A stretch of 51,714 nt of DNA, taken from Thiobacillus sp. Lineage in GTDB: Bacteria > Pseudomonadota > Gammaproteobacteria > Burkholderiales > Thiobacillaceae. The translations under genes and the position numbers were made by a program. The notes beneath the pieces are model-generated. The model saw only the letters and a program-made list of their open reading frames with translations, was not told the origin of the DNA and did no database searches. Each line of letters begins with the position of its first letter. Position 1 is the first letter of the stretch. Positions 8,324 through 16,095 of this stretch are shown one piece after another. The stretch spans positions 1 to 51,714 of the forward strand of contig JADFDN010000003.1 of the NCBI GenBank assembly GCA_018262815.1, in the 5' to 3' direction.

Positions 8324-8629
8324 ATGAAAACCCCGCTTCAAATCACCTTCCGCGACATGTCCCATTCGGAGGCGCTCGATACGCATATCCGCGACAAGGC
8401 GCAAAAGCTCGAGCAGATCTTTGCCGACATCATCAGTTGCCGGGTGGTGGTCGAACAGCCCGCGAAACATCAACAGCAGGGCAAGCCCTTCAATGTCCGC
8501 ATCGACCTTGGCGTGCCCGGCTCGGAAATCGTGGTCGACAAGCAGGCCAACGAGGATGTCTACGTCGCGCTGCGCGACGCCTTCGATGCCGCCAAACGGC
8601 AGCTGGAAGACTACGCGCGGCAGCTGTAA
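8324..8629 (+). CDS. hpf: Short ribosome hibernation promoting factor
   Basis: The protein has 101 residues, the normal short-HPF length. It begins MKTPLQITFRDMSHSEALD, contains CRVVVEQP, FNVRIDLGVPGSEIVVD and EDVYVALRDAFDAAKRQLEDY, and stops right after the HPF fold. It should bind the 30S subunit and promote inactive ribosome dimers. It is a close paralogue of residues 1-101 of the cold-shock-domain version at 1692-2243. It lies 51 bases after the DksA-like gene and 11 bases before the next gene, so co-expression is likely. Confidence 0.92.
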   Translation: MKTPLQITFRDMSHSEALDTHIRDKAQKLEQIFADIISCRVVVEQPAKHQQQGKPFNVRIDLGVPGSEIVVDKQANEDVYVALRDAFDAAKRQLEDYARQL

Positions 8630-8640
8630 GGGATCATTCC

Positions 8641-10188
8641 ATGGCCGCACAGGCAGGCGCTGCGATGCCGGACGCGATGGGCGGAACGCCCGCGCTGATC
8701 CGCAGCCTGCATGAGCCGGCCTGCTACGACCATGCGGCCGGTCCGGTCCGGCTGATCGAAACCCATATTTCCTGGATTCTGCTCACCGGCGAATTCGCCT
8801 ACAAGATCAAGAAGCCGCTCGACCTCGGCTTCCTCGACTTCAGCAGCCTCGAGAAGCGCCTGCATGCCTGCTGCGATGAAGTGCGGCTCAACCGGCGGCT
8901 CGCGCCCGACATCTATCTCGACGTCGTCCCCATCAACGGCACCTTCGCTGCCCCGCGCATTCATGGCGCCGGCGAGACGATCGAATATGCCGTGAAAATG
9001 CGCCAGTTCCCTGCCGATGCCACGCTCGACCGGCTTGCCGCAGCGGGCGGCCTGAGCGCGCAGCATGTCGACGCCATCGCTGCCGTCCTGGCCCGTTTCC
9101 ACCTCACGGGTTGCGCGCATGCCGCGGTGGACAGTCCCTGGGGCAGCCCGGAGGCCATCCGGCAGCCGGTGGTGCAGAATTTCGCGCAGATCGCGCCGCG
9201 CCTCGACGATCCGTCCGATCGCGCGCGGCTCGATCTCCTGCAGCGCTGGAGCGAAGCCGAGCACGCCCGGCTCGCCCCGCTGATGGCCGCGCGCAGGCGC
9301 GACGGCTTTGTTCGCGAATGCCACGGCGACCTGCACCTGGGCAACCTCGCCTGGGTCGACGACCGGCTGCTGGTGTTCGACTGCATCGAATTCAATCCCG
9401 GACTGCGCTGGATCGACATCCAGTCCGAAATCGCCTTCTGCTACATGGATCTGCTGCAGCGCGGCCATGCCGACTGGGCGTGGCGCTTTCTCAACCGCTG
9501 GCTCGAACTGACCGGCGACTATGCGGGAATTGCGCTGCTGCGTTATTACGCGGTGTACCGCGCGCTGGTGCGCGCCAAGGTGGCCGCAATCCGCACCGCG
9601 CAGACCGGCGGCCCCGCGCGCGAAGCTGCCCTTGCCGAAGTGCGCGCCTTGCTGGACCTGGCGACGGCGCTGACGCGCCCCCTGCCCCGCCGTCTCGACA
9701 TCACACACGGCCTGTCAGGTTCCGGCAAGACCACGGTCACGCAAAGACTGATGCAGGCCCCGGGCGCCATCCGCCTGCGTTCCGATGTCGAGCGCAAGCG
9801 GCTGGCCGGGCTCGACGCGCTGGCGAGAAGCGGATCCGGCGTCGGACAGGATTTGTATGCGGCCGATGCCACGCGGCGTACCTACGACCATCTGGCACGG
9901 CTGGCGGGGGGGCTCCTCGACGCCGGCTGGCCGGCGATCGTCGACGCCACCTGTACCCAGCGCTGGCAGCGCGACCTGCTGCGAGAAACGGCCCGCCTCC
10001 ACCACGCGGAATTCCGCATCCTCGATTTCCCCGTCCCCGTCTCCACTTTGCGCGCGCGCATCGTCGAGCGATCCCGATCGGGCAACGACGCCTCCGAGGC
10101 CGATCTTGCCGTGCTTCAGCATCAACTCGACAGCGAAGAGCCGCTTGCCGCCGACGAGCAGGATCAAATCGTCAATGTCGACGCGTAG
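8641..10188 (+). CDS. Fusion of APH-like phosphotransferase and P-loop kinase
   Basis: The 515-residue protein has an N-terminal aminoglycoside-phosphotransferase-like domain. Visible motifs are YKIKKPLDLGFLDFS (nucleotide-binding strand), the catalytic loop ECHGDLHLGNLAW and the metal-binding LLVFDCIEFN. The C-terminal domain from about residue 355 starts with HGLSGSGKTTVTQRL, a perfect Walker A, and resembles zeta-toxin/gluconate-kinase-like P-loop ATPases. Two-domain proteins of this type are common in proteobacteria, and I know of no established substrate. Their names mention aminoglycosides only because of the fold. The ATG at 8641, 11 bases after hpf, was chosen because the open frame further upstream only shadows hpf and the DksA-like gene. 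Confidence 0.87.
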   Translation: MAAQAGAAMPDAMGGTPALIRSLHEPACYDHAAGPVRLIETHISWILLTGEFAYKIKKPLDLGFLDFSSLEKRLHACCDEVRLNRRLAPDIYLDVVPINGTFAAPRIHGAGETIEYAVKMRQFPADATLDRLAAAGGLSAQHVDAIAAVLARFHLTGCAHAAVDSPWGSPEAIRQPVVQNFAQIAPRLDDPSDRARLDLLQRWSEAEHARLAPLMAARRRDGFVRECHGDLHLGNLAWVDDRLLVFDCIEFNPGLRWIDIQSEIAFCYMDLLQRGHADWAWRFLNRWLELTGDYAGIALLRYYAVYRALVRAKVAAIRTAQTGGPAREAALAEVRALLDLATALTRPLPRRLDITHGLSGSGKTTVTQRLMQAPGAIRLRSDVERKRLAGLDALARSGSGVGQDLYAADATRRTYDHLARLAGGLLDAGWPAIVDATCTQRWQRDLLRETARLHHAEFRILDFPVPVSTLRARIVERSRSGNDASEADLAVLQHQLDSEEPLAADEQDQIVNVDA

Positions 10189-10484
10189 TTGGGCGTGCCA
10201 GGTGAAAAACCCGTTTCAATAGGTTCGGTAGCGGCTTGATTTACAAGGCCGGAAGTCCCTGCGGCGAGCTGGGCACCGAGCGAATCGACAACAGCGGTCG
10301 CATGAATTGCGGGCTGCAAGCCGTTGTTTGAACTTGATTTCGTGCCGGACGCTTCTCGCCTTGCCCGACGGAGATCGGCCAGCACGATGCGGGTGCCCGC
10401 TGAGGCTTCCCGCTTAACGCGCGTTGCAGTTTGGGTCGCATCCCACAACAATGCAGATACGCTGTGTCGCTTCCGAGGTGAACC
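10189..10484. other. Gene-free gap
   Basis: These 296 bases between the kinase fusion and the lipoprotein gene contain short open frames on both strands, but none has a ribosome binding site or a recognisable protein family. No strong hairpin was found. Confidence 0.5.
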
Positions 10485-10811
10485 ATGCCCGATACGCCCC
10501 CCATCCTTCTCACGTCTTGCATGGCATTCGCGCTCGCGCTGACTGGCTGCGGGTCGAATGCGCCGCGGAAAGCGGAGACGCCTTCGATCGAGCACCGTCT
10601 GCTTGAGCTCGAACGCCGTATGGATCGTATGGAAGCGCGTCTTGCGGTTGCCCCGCCTTATCGAAACCGGGCGGAGATCCAGGCTCAGGTCAGGGAACTC
10701 GAGACCGAGCGGGCTGAGCTTCTGACCCGTTACCTGCCCCAGCATCCTGCCATCAGGGACATCGACCGTATGTTGTGGATACTCGACAAGCAGTTGAAGG
10801 AACTGGAATGA
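10485..10811 (+). CDS. Small putative lipoprotein with coiled-coil
   Basis: The 108-residue product has a signal peptide ending in a lipobox, ALALTGC, so the mature protein would begin at the cysteine near residue 22. The rest is charged and heptad-like (HRLLELERRMDRMEARL), then a short segment, RYLPQHPAIRDIDRMLW, reminiscent of the periplasmic coiled-coil of polysaccharide co-polymerases, and a final helix LDKQLKELE. GAGGTGA precedes the ATG. It converges with the large EAL gene at 10848. Function unknown. Confidence 0.7.
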   Translation: MPDTPPILLTSCMAFALALTGCGSNAPRKAETPSIEHRLLELERRMDRMEARLAVAPPYRNRAEIQAQVRELETERAELLTRYLPQHPAIRDIDRMLWILDKQLKELE

Positions 10812-10847
10812 CATCCCGGTCACAGGATGCTGCAGGTCCGGCATGGA

Positions 10848-13457
10848 TCAATGCGTTTGCAAAAGAGAAGTGATCTGCTCGAACGGCAGCGGCCGGCTGA
10901 ACAGATAGCCCTGCATCTCGTTGCATTTCAGCAGCTTCAGGAATTGTGACTGTTCTTCGGTTTCCACGCCTTCGGCGATGACCTTCAGCTTGAGCGAATG
11001 CGCGAGCGAGATGATGGTGGACACGAACGCCATGCTTTCGGCATCCCGGGTCATCGCGACGATGAAAGAGCGGTCGATTTTCAGCAGCTGGACCGGCAGA
11101 CGCGCAAGATAACTGAGGGACGAGTATCCGGTGCCGAAATCGTCGATGGCGATATTGACGTTCATGTCGCGCAGCGTTTCGAGTTTGCCGATGCTGTCCT
11201 CGACGTCTTCCATGATCAGGCTTTCCGTGATTTCCAGGTCGAGTCCGTGCGGCGTCGAGTTCGTTTTCATGATCGCTTCGCGCACCGTTTCGACGAAATT
11301 CGCTTGCCGCAGCTGGATTGCCGACACGTTGACGGCGATGCGCGGCGCCTGCAGACCCCGCATGCGCCATTGACGCTGGTCCGTGAGCGCCCGGTGGATG
11401 GCCCATGCGCCCACTTCGAGAATCATGCCGGTTTCCTCCAGCAACGGGATGAACTCGCCTGGCGCGATGATGCCGCTGTCCGGGTCCTGCCAGCGAATCA
11501 GGGCCTCGACCCCGCTGATCCTGTCTGTGGCCAGATCCAGTTTGGGCTGGTAGTAGAGGGTGAACTCGTTGTTGTCGATCGCCCGGCGCAACTTGTTCTC
11601 GAGCAACAGGGTCTCGGCGACCCGCGCGTTCATCGAAGGCTGGTAAAAGGTATAGCGTTCCCCGGATGCCTTCCCCTGTTTCAGCGCCGCCTCGGCGTTC
11701 TTGAACAGGGTTTCCGCGTTGGTGCCGTCGGCAGGGAACACCGCGATTCCGGCCGACATCGAAATGGCCAGCTCTTTTTCGCCGATCGTATACGGGGGGC
11801 CGGTCACGGCCTTCAGGGCCTTTTCCAGCGCGTGAACGGCCACGGCCTCGTCCCTGAAGTCGACCAGCGTGCCGGCAAAGCAGTCCGCGCTGATGTGCGC
11901 CAGACTATCCGGATGGGGCCAGCTGCGCCTCGCGCGCTCGGCAATCTCGCGCAGCAGCGTGTCGCCGTCCTGGCGCCCGAGCGACTCGTTGATCAGGCGG
12001 AAGCGCTTCACGTCGCCCATCACCAGCGCCACCTTGGTTCCGTTCTGCTCGGCGATGCCCAGCTGCTGGCTCAGGCGCTCGGTGAACAGTGCGCGGTTAG
12101 GCAGTCCGGTCAGGGCATCGTAAAAGGCGAGGTAATTGAGTTTTTCCTCTTTAGCGAGGGAATCGAGGCCAAACGAAATATCGCCTGCCAGTTCGTTGAG
12201 CAACCGCATTTCCTCATCGTCAAAGGCCCCGAGCTCCGTCGAATAGAGTGCCAGCACGCCGATTGTCTCGTTGCCGAGAAGAAGGGGAACGATGGCCAGG
12301 GAGTTGATTCCACGTTGCTCCAGCTTGGACTGCAGCCGCACCCGCGGATCATTCTTGACCTCGTTCGAAATCGCCGCCTTTCCGCCCCTCACCGCCTCCC
12401 CGACGAGGTAACGGCTGTCCGATCCGGTTTCCAGCGCCGCAGAAGGCATGTCGTCGAAGAAGTCGCGTATGTCGCCCGCTGAAGCGACGGGGTTCACCCG
12501 CGCATGCTCGCGATCGACCAGGCCGATCCAGGCCATGCTGAAACGTCCGGGGTCGATCGCGACGCGGCACGCTTCGCGCAGCAGTTCGTCGCGGTCGTGT
12601 GCGCGCACGATCAGGGTATTGATGCCGCTCAAAACCGCGTACAGGCGATTGAGACGCTCGACCCGTTCTTCGGTCTTCTTGCGTACGGTGATATCCGAAG
12701 CGACCCCGGCGATGCGCTTGAGGCGGCCCGATTCGTCGCGGATCGGAAACACGCGGTCGCTGATCCAGCGCTGGGTGCCGTCCTTCCGCACGATCCGGTA
12801 TTCGTAGTCCAGGCCCGACCGGATTCTTTCCTCGTAGGAGCGGGTGACGCGTTCCCGGTCGGCCGGATGGATGGCATCGCGCCAGGCGTCGATGTTTTCG
12901 TACAGGCTGGCGCAGCTTTCGTTCCAGATTTCCTCATAGGCCGGACTGACGTAAAGCACGCGCTGGTCGTTCGCATCGATCAGAAAGAATACGTCGCGGA
13001 TGTTTTCCGCCAGCTGGCGAAAGCGTTCCTCGCTCTCGCGCAATGCCGCCTGGGCATGCTGCAGCGCCACCCGCTTCATGGCCTCCTGCAACGCCCGCCG
13101 GACCACCGGCACCAGCCGGTCCATGTGTTCCTTCAGCACATAGTCGGTCGCGCCTCTTTTCAGGGCCTCGACCGCACGGTCCTCGCCGATGGTTCCCGAG
13201 ACGAAGATGAAGGGAATGTCCATCGACTTCTCTTTCAGGATGGAAAGCGCCGTGAGCCCGTCAAAGGCGCCCGGCAGGCTGAAGTCGCAGAGAATCAGAT
13301 CGGGTGCAAAGTCATGCAGGGCCTGCTCGAATGTCTCGCGCGACCAGACCCGCGCCCGGGTGAACCGCAGCCCTGCCCGATCGAGTTCGCGCCAGCACAA
13401 CTCGGCATCGAGTTCCGAGTCTTCCACGTTCAGGATGCGCAGATTGTTTTCATTCAT
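10848..13457 (-). CDS. Receiver-PAS-GAF-GGDEF(degenerate)-EAL protein
   Basis: This 869-residue cytoplasmic protein starts with a receiver (VEDSELDAELC, phosphoacceptor in LILCDFSLPG, FVSGT, YVLKEH). A PAS domain (about 145-265, ending GVASDITVRKK) and a GAF domain (about 285-430) follow. The GGDEF-type domain begins normally (FYDALTGLPNRALF), but the active-site loop reads ISADCF instead of GGDEF and the RxxD inhibitory site is lost, so cyclase activity is not expected. The EAL domain is intact: [50 protein letters not shown] and [11 protein letters not shown]. It should be a phosphodiesterase, with the pseudo-GGDEF perhaps acting as a GTP-sensing or partner domain. GGAGG precedes the ATG. 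It ends the minus-strand run that starts with the TonB-dependent receptor. Confidence 0.9.
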   Translation of the reverse strand: MNENNLRILNVEDSELDAELCWRELDRAGLRFTRARVWSRETFEQALHDFAPDLILCDFSLPGAFDGLTALSILKEKSMDIPFIFVSGTIGEDRAVEALKRGATDYVLKEHMDRLVPVVRRALQEAMKRVALQHAQAALRESEERFRQLAENIRDVFFLIDANDQRVLYVSPAYEEIWNESCASLYENIDAWRDAIHPADRERVTRSYEERIRSGLDYEYRIVRKDGTQRWISDRVFPIRDESGRLKRIAGVASDITVRKKTEERVERLNRLYAVLSGINTLIVRAHDRDELLREACRVAIDPGRFSMAWIGLVDREHARVNPVASAGDIRDFFDDMPSAALETGSDSRYLVGEAVRGGKAAISNEVKNDPRVRLQSKLEQRGINSLAIVPLLLGNETIGVLALYSTELGAFDDEEMRLLNELAGDISFGLDSLAKEEKLNYLAFYDALTGLPNRALFTERLSQQLGIAEQNGTKVALVMGDVKRFRLINESLGRQDGDTLLREIAERARRSWPHPDSLAHISADCFAGTLVDFRDEAVAVHALEKALKAVTGPPYTIGEKELAISMSAGIAVFPADGTNAETLFKNAEAALKQGKASGERYTFYQPSMNARVAETLLLENKLRRAIDNNEFTLYYQPKLDLATDRISGVEALIRWQDPDSGIIAPGEFIPLLEETGMILEVGAWAIHRALTDQRQWRMRGLQAPRIAVNVSAIQLRQANFVETVREAIMKTNSTPHGLDLEITESLIMEDVEDSIGKLETLRDMNVNIAIDDFGTGYSSLSYLARLPVQLLKIDRSFIVAMTRDAESMAFVSTIISLAHSLKLKVIAEGVETEEQSQFLKLLKCNEMQGYLFSRPLPFEQITSLLQTH

Positions 13458-13528
13458 TTCATGTCCTCCACGAAGCCGGTTGTCCGCCGGTGCCTCTCAT
13501 TCGACTTCGGGTCGCCGCCTGCGAAAGC

Positions 13529-13972
13529 TCATATCGCGGGCGACTGGTTGATCGCCAGCCAGTAATAGCCTGCCTGCCGGGCCAGATTGGTCATGGCGGT
13601 GAAATCGACCGGCTTGACGACGTAGCTGTTGACGCCGAGGTCGTAGCTTTCGGCGATATCGCGCTCCTCCTGCGAAGACGTCATGACGACCACCGGAATC
13701 TTCCGCGTGCGCGGATCGGCCTTGACGGCCCGCAGCACCTCGATTCCGCTGACGCGCGGCATCTTCAGATCGAGCAGGACCAGCTGCGGCATGTTCCCGG
13801 TGCGCCCGGCATAGCTGCCCTCCTGGAACAGATAGTCCAGCGCCTGCTGGCCGTCCTTCACCCATTCCACCGTGTTGGCGAGCTTGCCGTCCTTGAGCGC
13901 GCGGATGGTGAGTTCCGCATCCAGGGGGCTGTCTTCAACCAGCAGGATTTTCACCTGTTCAAATGTCTCCAT
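13529..13972 (-). CDS. Single-domain response regulator (Rcp1-like)
   Basis: The 147-residue protein is a lone receiver: LLVEDSPLDAEL, phosphoacceptor D68 in LVLLDLKMPRVSG, VVMTSS and the conserved lysine in YVVKPVDF. The long loop after helix 2 (YLFQEGSYAGRTGNMP) is typical of receivers paired with phytochrome-like or PAS kinases. The ATG at 13972 has AAGGAG upstream and overlaps the end of the kinase gene by 14 bases, so translation is probably coupled. It has no output domain, so it should relay phosphate or bind a partner such as the EAL protein that follows 71 bases downstream. Confidence 0.9.
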   Translation of the reverse strand: METFEQVKILLVEDSPLDAELTIRALKDGKLANTVEWVKDGQQALDYLFQEGSYAGRTGNMPQLVLLDLKMPRVSGIEVLRAVKADPRTRKIPVVVMTSSQEERDIAESYDLGVNSYVVKPVDFTAMTNLARQAGYYWLAINQSPAI

Positions 13973-15479
13973 CGATCTGCTCCTTTGGCAGGGTGAAATA
14001 GAACGTCGCACCCGCGTCTGGCTTGCTCTCGGCCCATACGCGGCCGCCGTGACGGGCGACGATGCGCTGCACCAGGGCCAGGCCGACGCCCGTCCCGGGA
14101 AATTCGCTGGAATCGTGCAGGCGCTGGAATACCTCGAACAGCTTGGACTGGTAGCGCGGATCGAAGCCGGCCCCGTTGTCCCGCACGAAATAGATATGCT
14201 CCTTCTCGTCGCTGATCGCGTTCACCTCGATCGTCGGCTTCTCACGGTGTGAACTGAACTTGAGCGCGTTGGACAGCAGATTGGCCCATACCTGGCCGAT
14301 CAGGACGCGGTCGCCCCTGCCCGGCGGCAGGGAGCCGAGATGAAACTCGACTGGCGCGCCATGCTGCTGGCTCAGGCTGTCGAAGGTGGTGCGGGCCAGC
14401 TCGGTCATGTCCAGTTCGCCGACCTGCATGACCTTGCGTCCCAGGCGGGAAAATGCGAGCAGGTCGTCGATGAGCGCGCTCATGCGGCCGGTCTCGCTGA
14501 GTATGACGCCCAGCTTCCGCCGGGCCTCCTGGTCGAGTTCCTTCCCGTGGTCCTCGATCAGCATGGTCGAGAAGCCGGTAATGGCGCGCAGCGGCGCACG
14601 CAGATCGTGCGAAACCGAATAGCTGAACGCCTCCAACTCCTTGTTGGCGCCTTCCAGCTGCGCCGTGCGATCGGATACGCGCTGTTCGAGTTCGAGATTC
14701 AGGGTGCGGATCTCGCCCTCGGCGCGTGTGCGTTCGGTGATTTCATGTTCGAGCTTGCGATTCGTCGACTCCGCGGCTGCCGTCCTGCGACCGATCTCGG
14801 CCAGCATGTCGTTGAATGCATCCACCAGATAGCCGATCTCGTCGTCGGTCGTCTTGCGCACCCGCTGCGAATAGTCCCGCTTGGTGATGACCTGGCGCGC
14901 CGCGTCGGTGACGGCCAGGATGGGTCCGGTTACCCGGGCCTGCAGCCATATCACGATGAGGAAGGCCACCAGCAGACTGAACGCCATCACCGCAGCCAGA
15001 ATGCCGAGATAACGCGTCAGCCGTTCGTAAAGCTGGTATTGCGCGCGCATGTAGACCGTGCCGAGAATCTCGTCGTTTTCCACGATCCGGGTGAAAAGCG
15101 AGATCTCGTTTCCGGCCACCCGGTGGCCGTCCACTTCGGGCAGCGCAGGCAGGGCCGCACGCTGGCCGTCTCGCGCATAACTGGCAAACAGTTTGCCCTT
15201 GGCGTTGTAAATGGCGGCGGCCGTGATCCGCGGCCTCGCCTCGAGCAGCGCCAGATACGCCTGGGCCGACTTGGGGTCGTCGAACTCCAGCGCCGGCGCG
15301 CTCGCCCGCCCGAGGATCTCGCTCTGGGCAGCCAGGTCGACGACCCACGAATTCTTGTAATTGCGAAGTTCGAAAATGACGAGCGCGACGCCGGCCACGG
15401 ACAGCGCGGCGAAATTGGTGGCGAGCACCACCAGGATCACCTTGTAACGCACCGAGTTCATGATCGTGCGCAGCATCAT
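13959..15479 (-). CDS. CHASE8-HAMP sensor histidine kinase
   Basis: The 506-residue protein has a membrane segment at about 13-36 and a periplasmic CHASE8-like domain at about 40-150 (SWVVDLAAQSEILGRASAPA, ALEFDDPKSAQAYLALL, ITAAAIYNAKGKLF). A second membrane segment lies at about 157-180, then HAMP, a coiled-coil, a HisKA domain with SVSHDLRAPLRAI (H291) and an HATPase with NLLSNALKFS, DNGAGFD and GTGVGLALV. CHASE8 is the periplasmic domain that YfiR controls in the YfiN diguanylate cyclase, and a YfiR-like gene overlaps immediately upstream (ATGA). A YfiR-regulated kinase is therefore likely, with the adjacent receiver proteins as targets. The start at 15479 is fixed by the ATGA overlap and the hydrophobic N-terminus. 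Confidence 0.9.
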   Translation of the reverse strand: MMLRTIMNSVRYKVILVVLATNFAALSVAGVALVIFELRNYKNSWVVDLAAQSEILGRASAPALEFDDPKSAQAYLALLEARPRITAAAIYNAKGKLFASYARDGQRAALPALPEVDGHRVAGNEISLFTRIVENDEILGTVYMRAQYQLYERLTRYLGILAAVMAFSLLVAFLIVIWLQARVTGPILAVTDAARQVITKRDYSQRVRKTTDDEIGYLVDAFNDMLAEIGRRTAAAESTNRKLEHEITERTRAEGEIRTLNLELEQRVSDRTAQLEGANKELEAFSYSVSHDLRAPLRAITGFSTMLIEDHGKELDQEARRKLGVILSETGRMSALIDDLLAFSRLGRKVMQVGELDMTELARTTFDSLSQQHGAPVEFHLGSLPPGRGDRVLIGQVWANLLSNALKFSSHREKPTIEVNAISDEKEHIYFVRDNGAGFDPRYQSKLFEVFQRLHDSSEFPGTGVGLALVQRIVARHGGRVWAESKPDAGATFYFTLPKEQIDGDI

Positions 15480-16090
15480 CGCGCTCCCGTACGGACCCGC
15501 TGGGCCACGGCAAGCAGACGCGAACTCAGCTTGAGGCTGCTTTTTTCTGCCGCGTCGAGTGAAATTTCGAAGCGCACGCGGCGGTCGACCACAACGAAGT
15601 TGATTGCACTGCCCCGCTCCAGCGCGCCCCGCGAGTCGGTCACCAGCAGCGTCGAATGCGCCTGGGCGTGCTGCGACCATTGTGCGAGATGCTCTCTTTC
15701 ACCGGGTCCGACGAACAGGATGTGCACGCCGGCGAGCGGATCGCTCGATGCGAGCCGCTTGACCACGATGGGACGCCCCTGCGCCGTGCGGCCGCTCACC
15801 AGCTGCTCGAGTTCCGCGGCAATCACCCCCGACCCGGTGACGGCGATCGCGATCGGCGCGTCCGCCTGGGGAAATGCGTTGGCCGGCCACTCCACGTAGC
15901 TTGCGAACTTGTAGAGGAACGCTGCCTTGACGCTGTGCTCGAGGTCTTCAGCCGCGCGCGCACCGCTGGCCGGAAAGGCCAGCAGCCACATCGGCAGCAG
16001 AAACAGGCTCATGCTGGCAAGGAGGGTACGCTGGCGGCGGCCAGCCGGCCGGGACGGGCAGAACCGGGGGCAGGCCGTCCGCGTATCCAT
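15476..16090 (-). CDS. YfiR-family periplasmic protein (DUF4154)
   Basis: The protein has 204 residues from the ATG at 16090. After an arginine-rich n-region and the hydrophobic stretch LLASMSLFLLPMWLLAFP, cleavage is expected at GARA/AED. The mature part contains the family hallmark KAAFLYKFASYVEWP, then IAIAVTGSGVIAAELEQLV, ILFVGPGE, TLLVTDS and INFVVVDRRVRFEISLDAAE. YfiR is a periplasmic repressor of the CHASE8 domain of YfiN. The following gene here encodes a CHASE8 histidine kinase rather than a cyclase, and the two overlap by four bases. The preceding TonB-dependent receptor ends five bases before this start. A shorter protein from the internal ATG at 16012 is possible but lacks a ribosome binding site. 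Confidence 0.88.
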   Translation of the reverse strand: MDTRTACPRFCPSRPAGRRQRTLLASMSLFLLPMWLLAFPASGARAAEDLEHSVKAAFLYKFASYVEWPANAFPQADAPIAIAVTGSGVIAAELEQLVSGRTAQGRPIVVKRLASSDPLAGVHILFVGPGEREHLAQWSQHAQAHSTLLVTDSRGALERGSAINFVVVDRRVRFEISLDAAEKSSLKLSSRLLAVAQRVRTGAR

Positions 16091-16095
16091 GCCGG

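Noticed and set aside
8641-10188. Aminoglycoside resistance gene
   Set aside because: The APH-like fold is fused to a P-loop kinase and sits in a stress operon. This fusion family is widespread and has no demonstrated resistance role.
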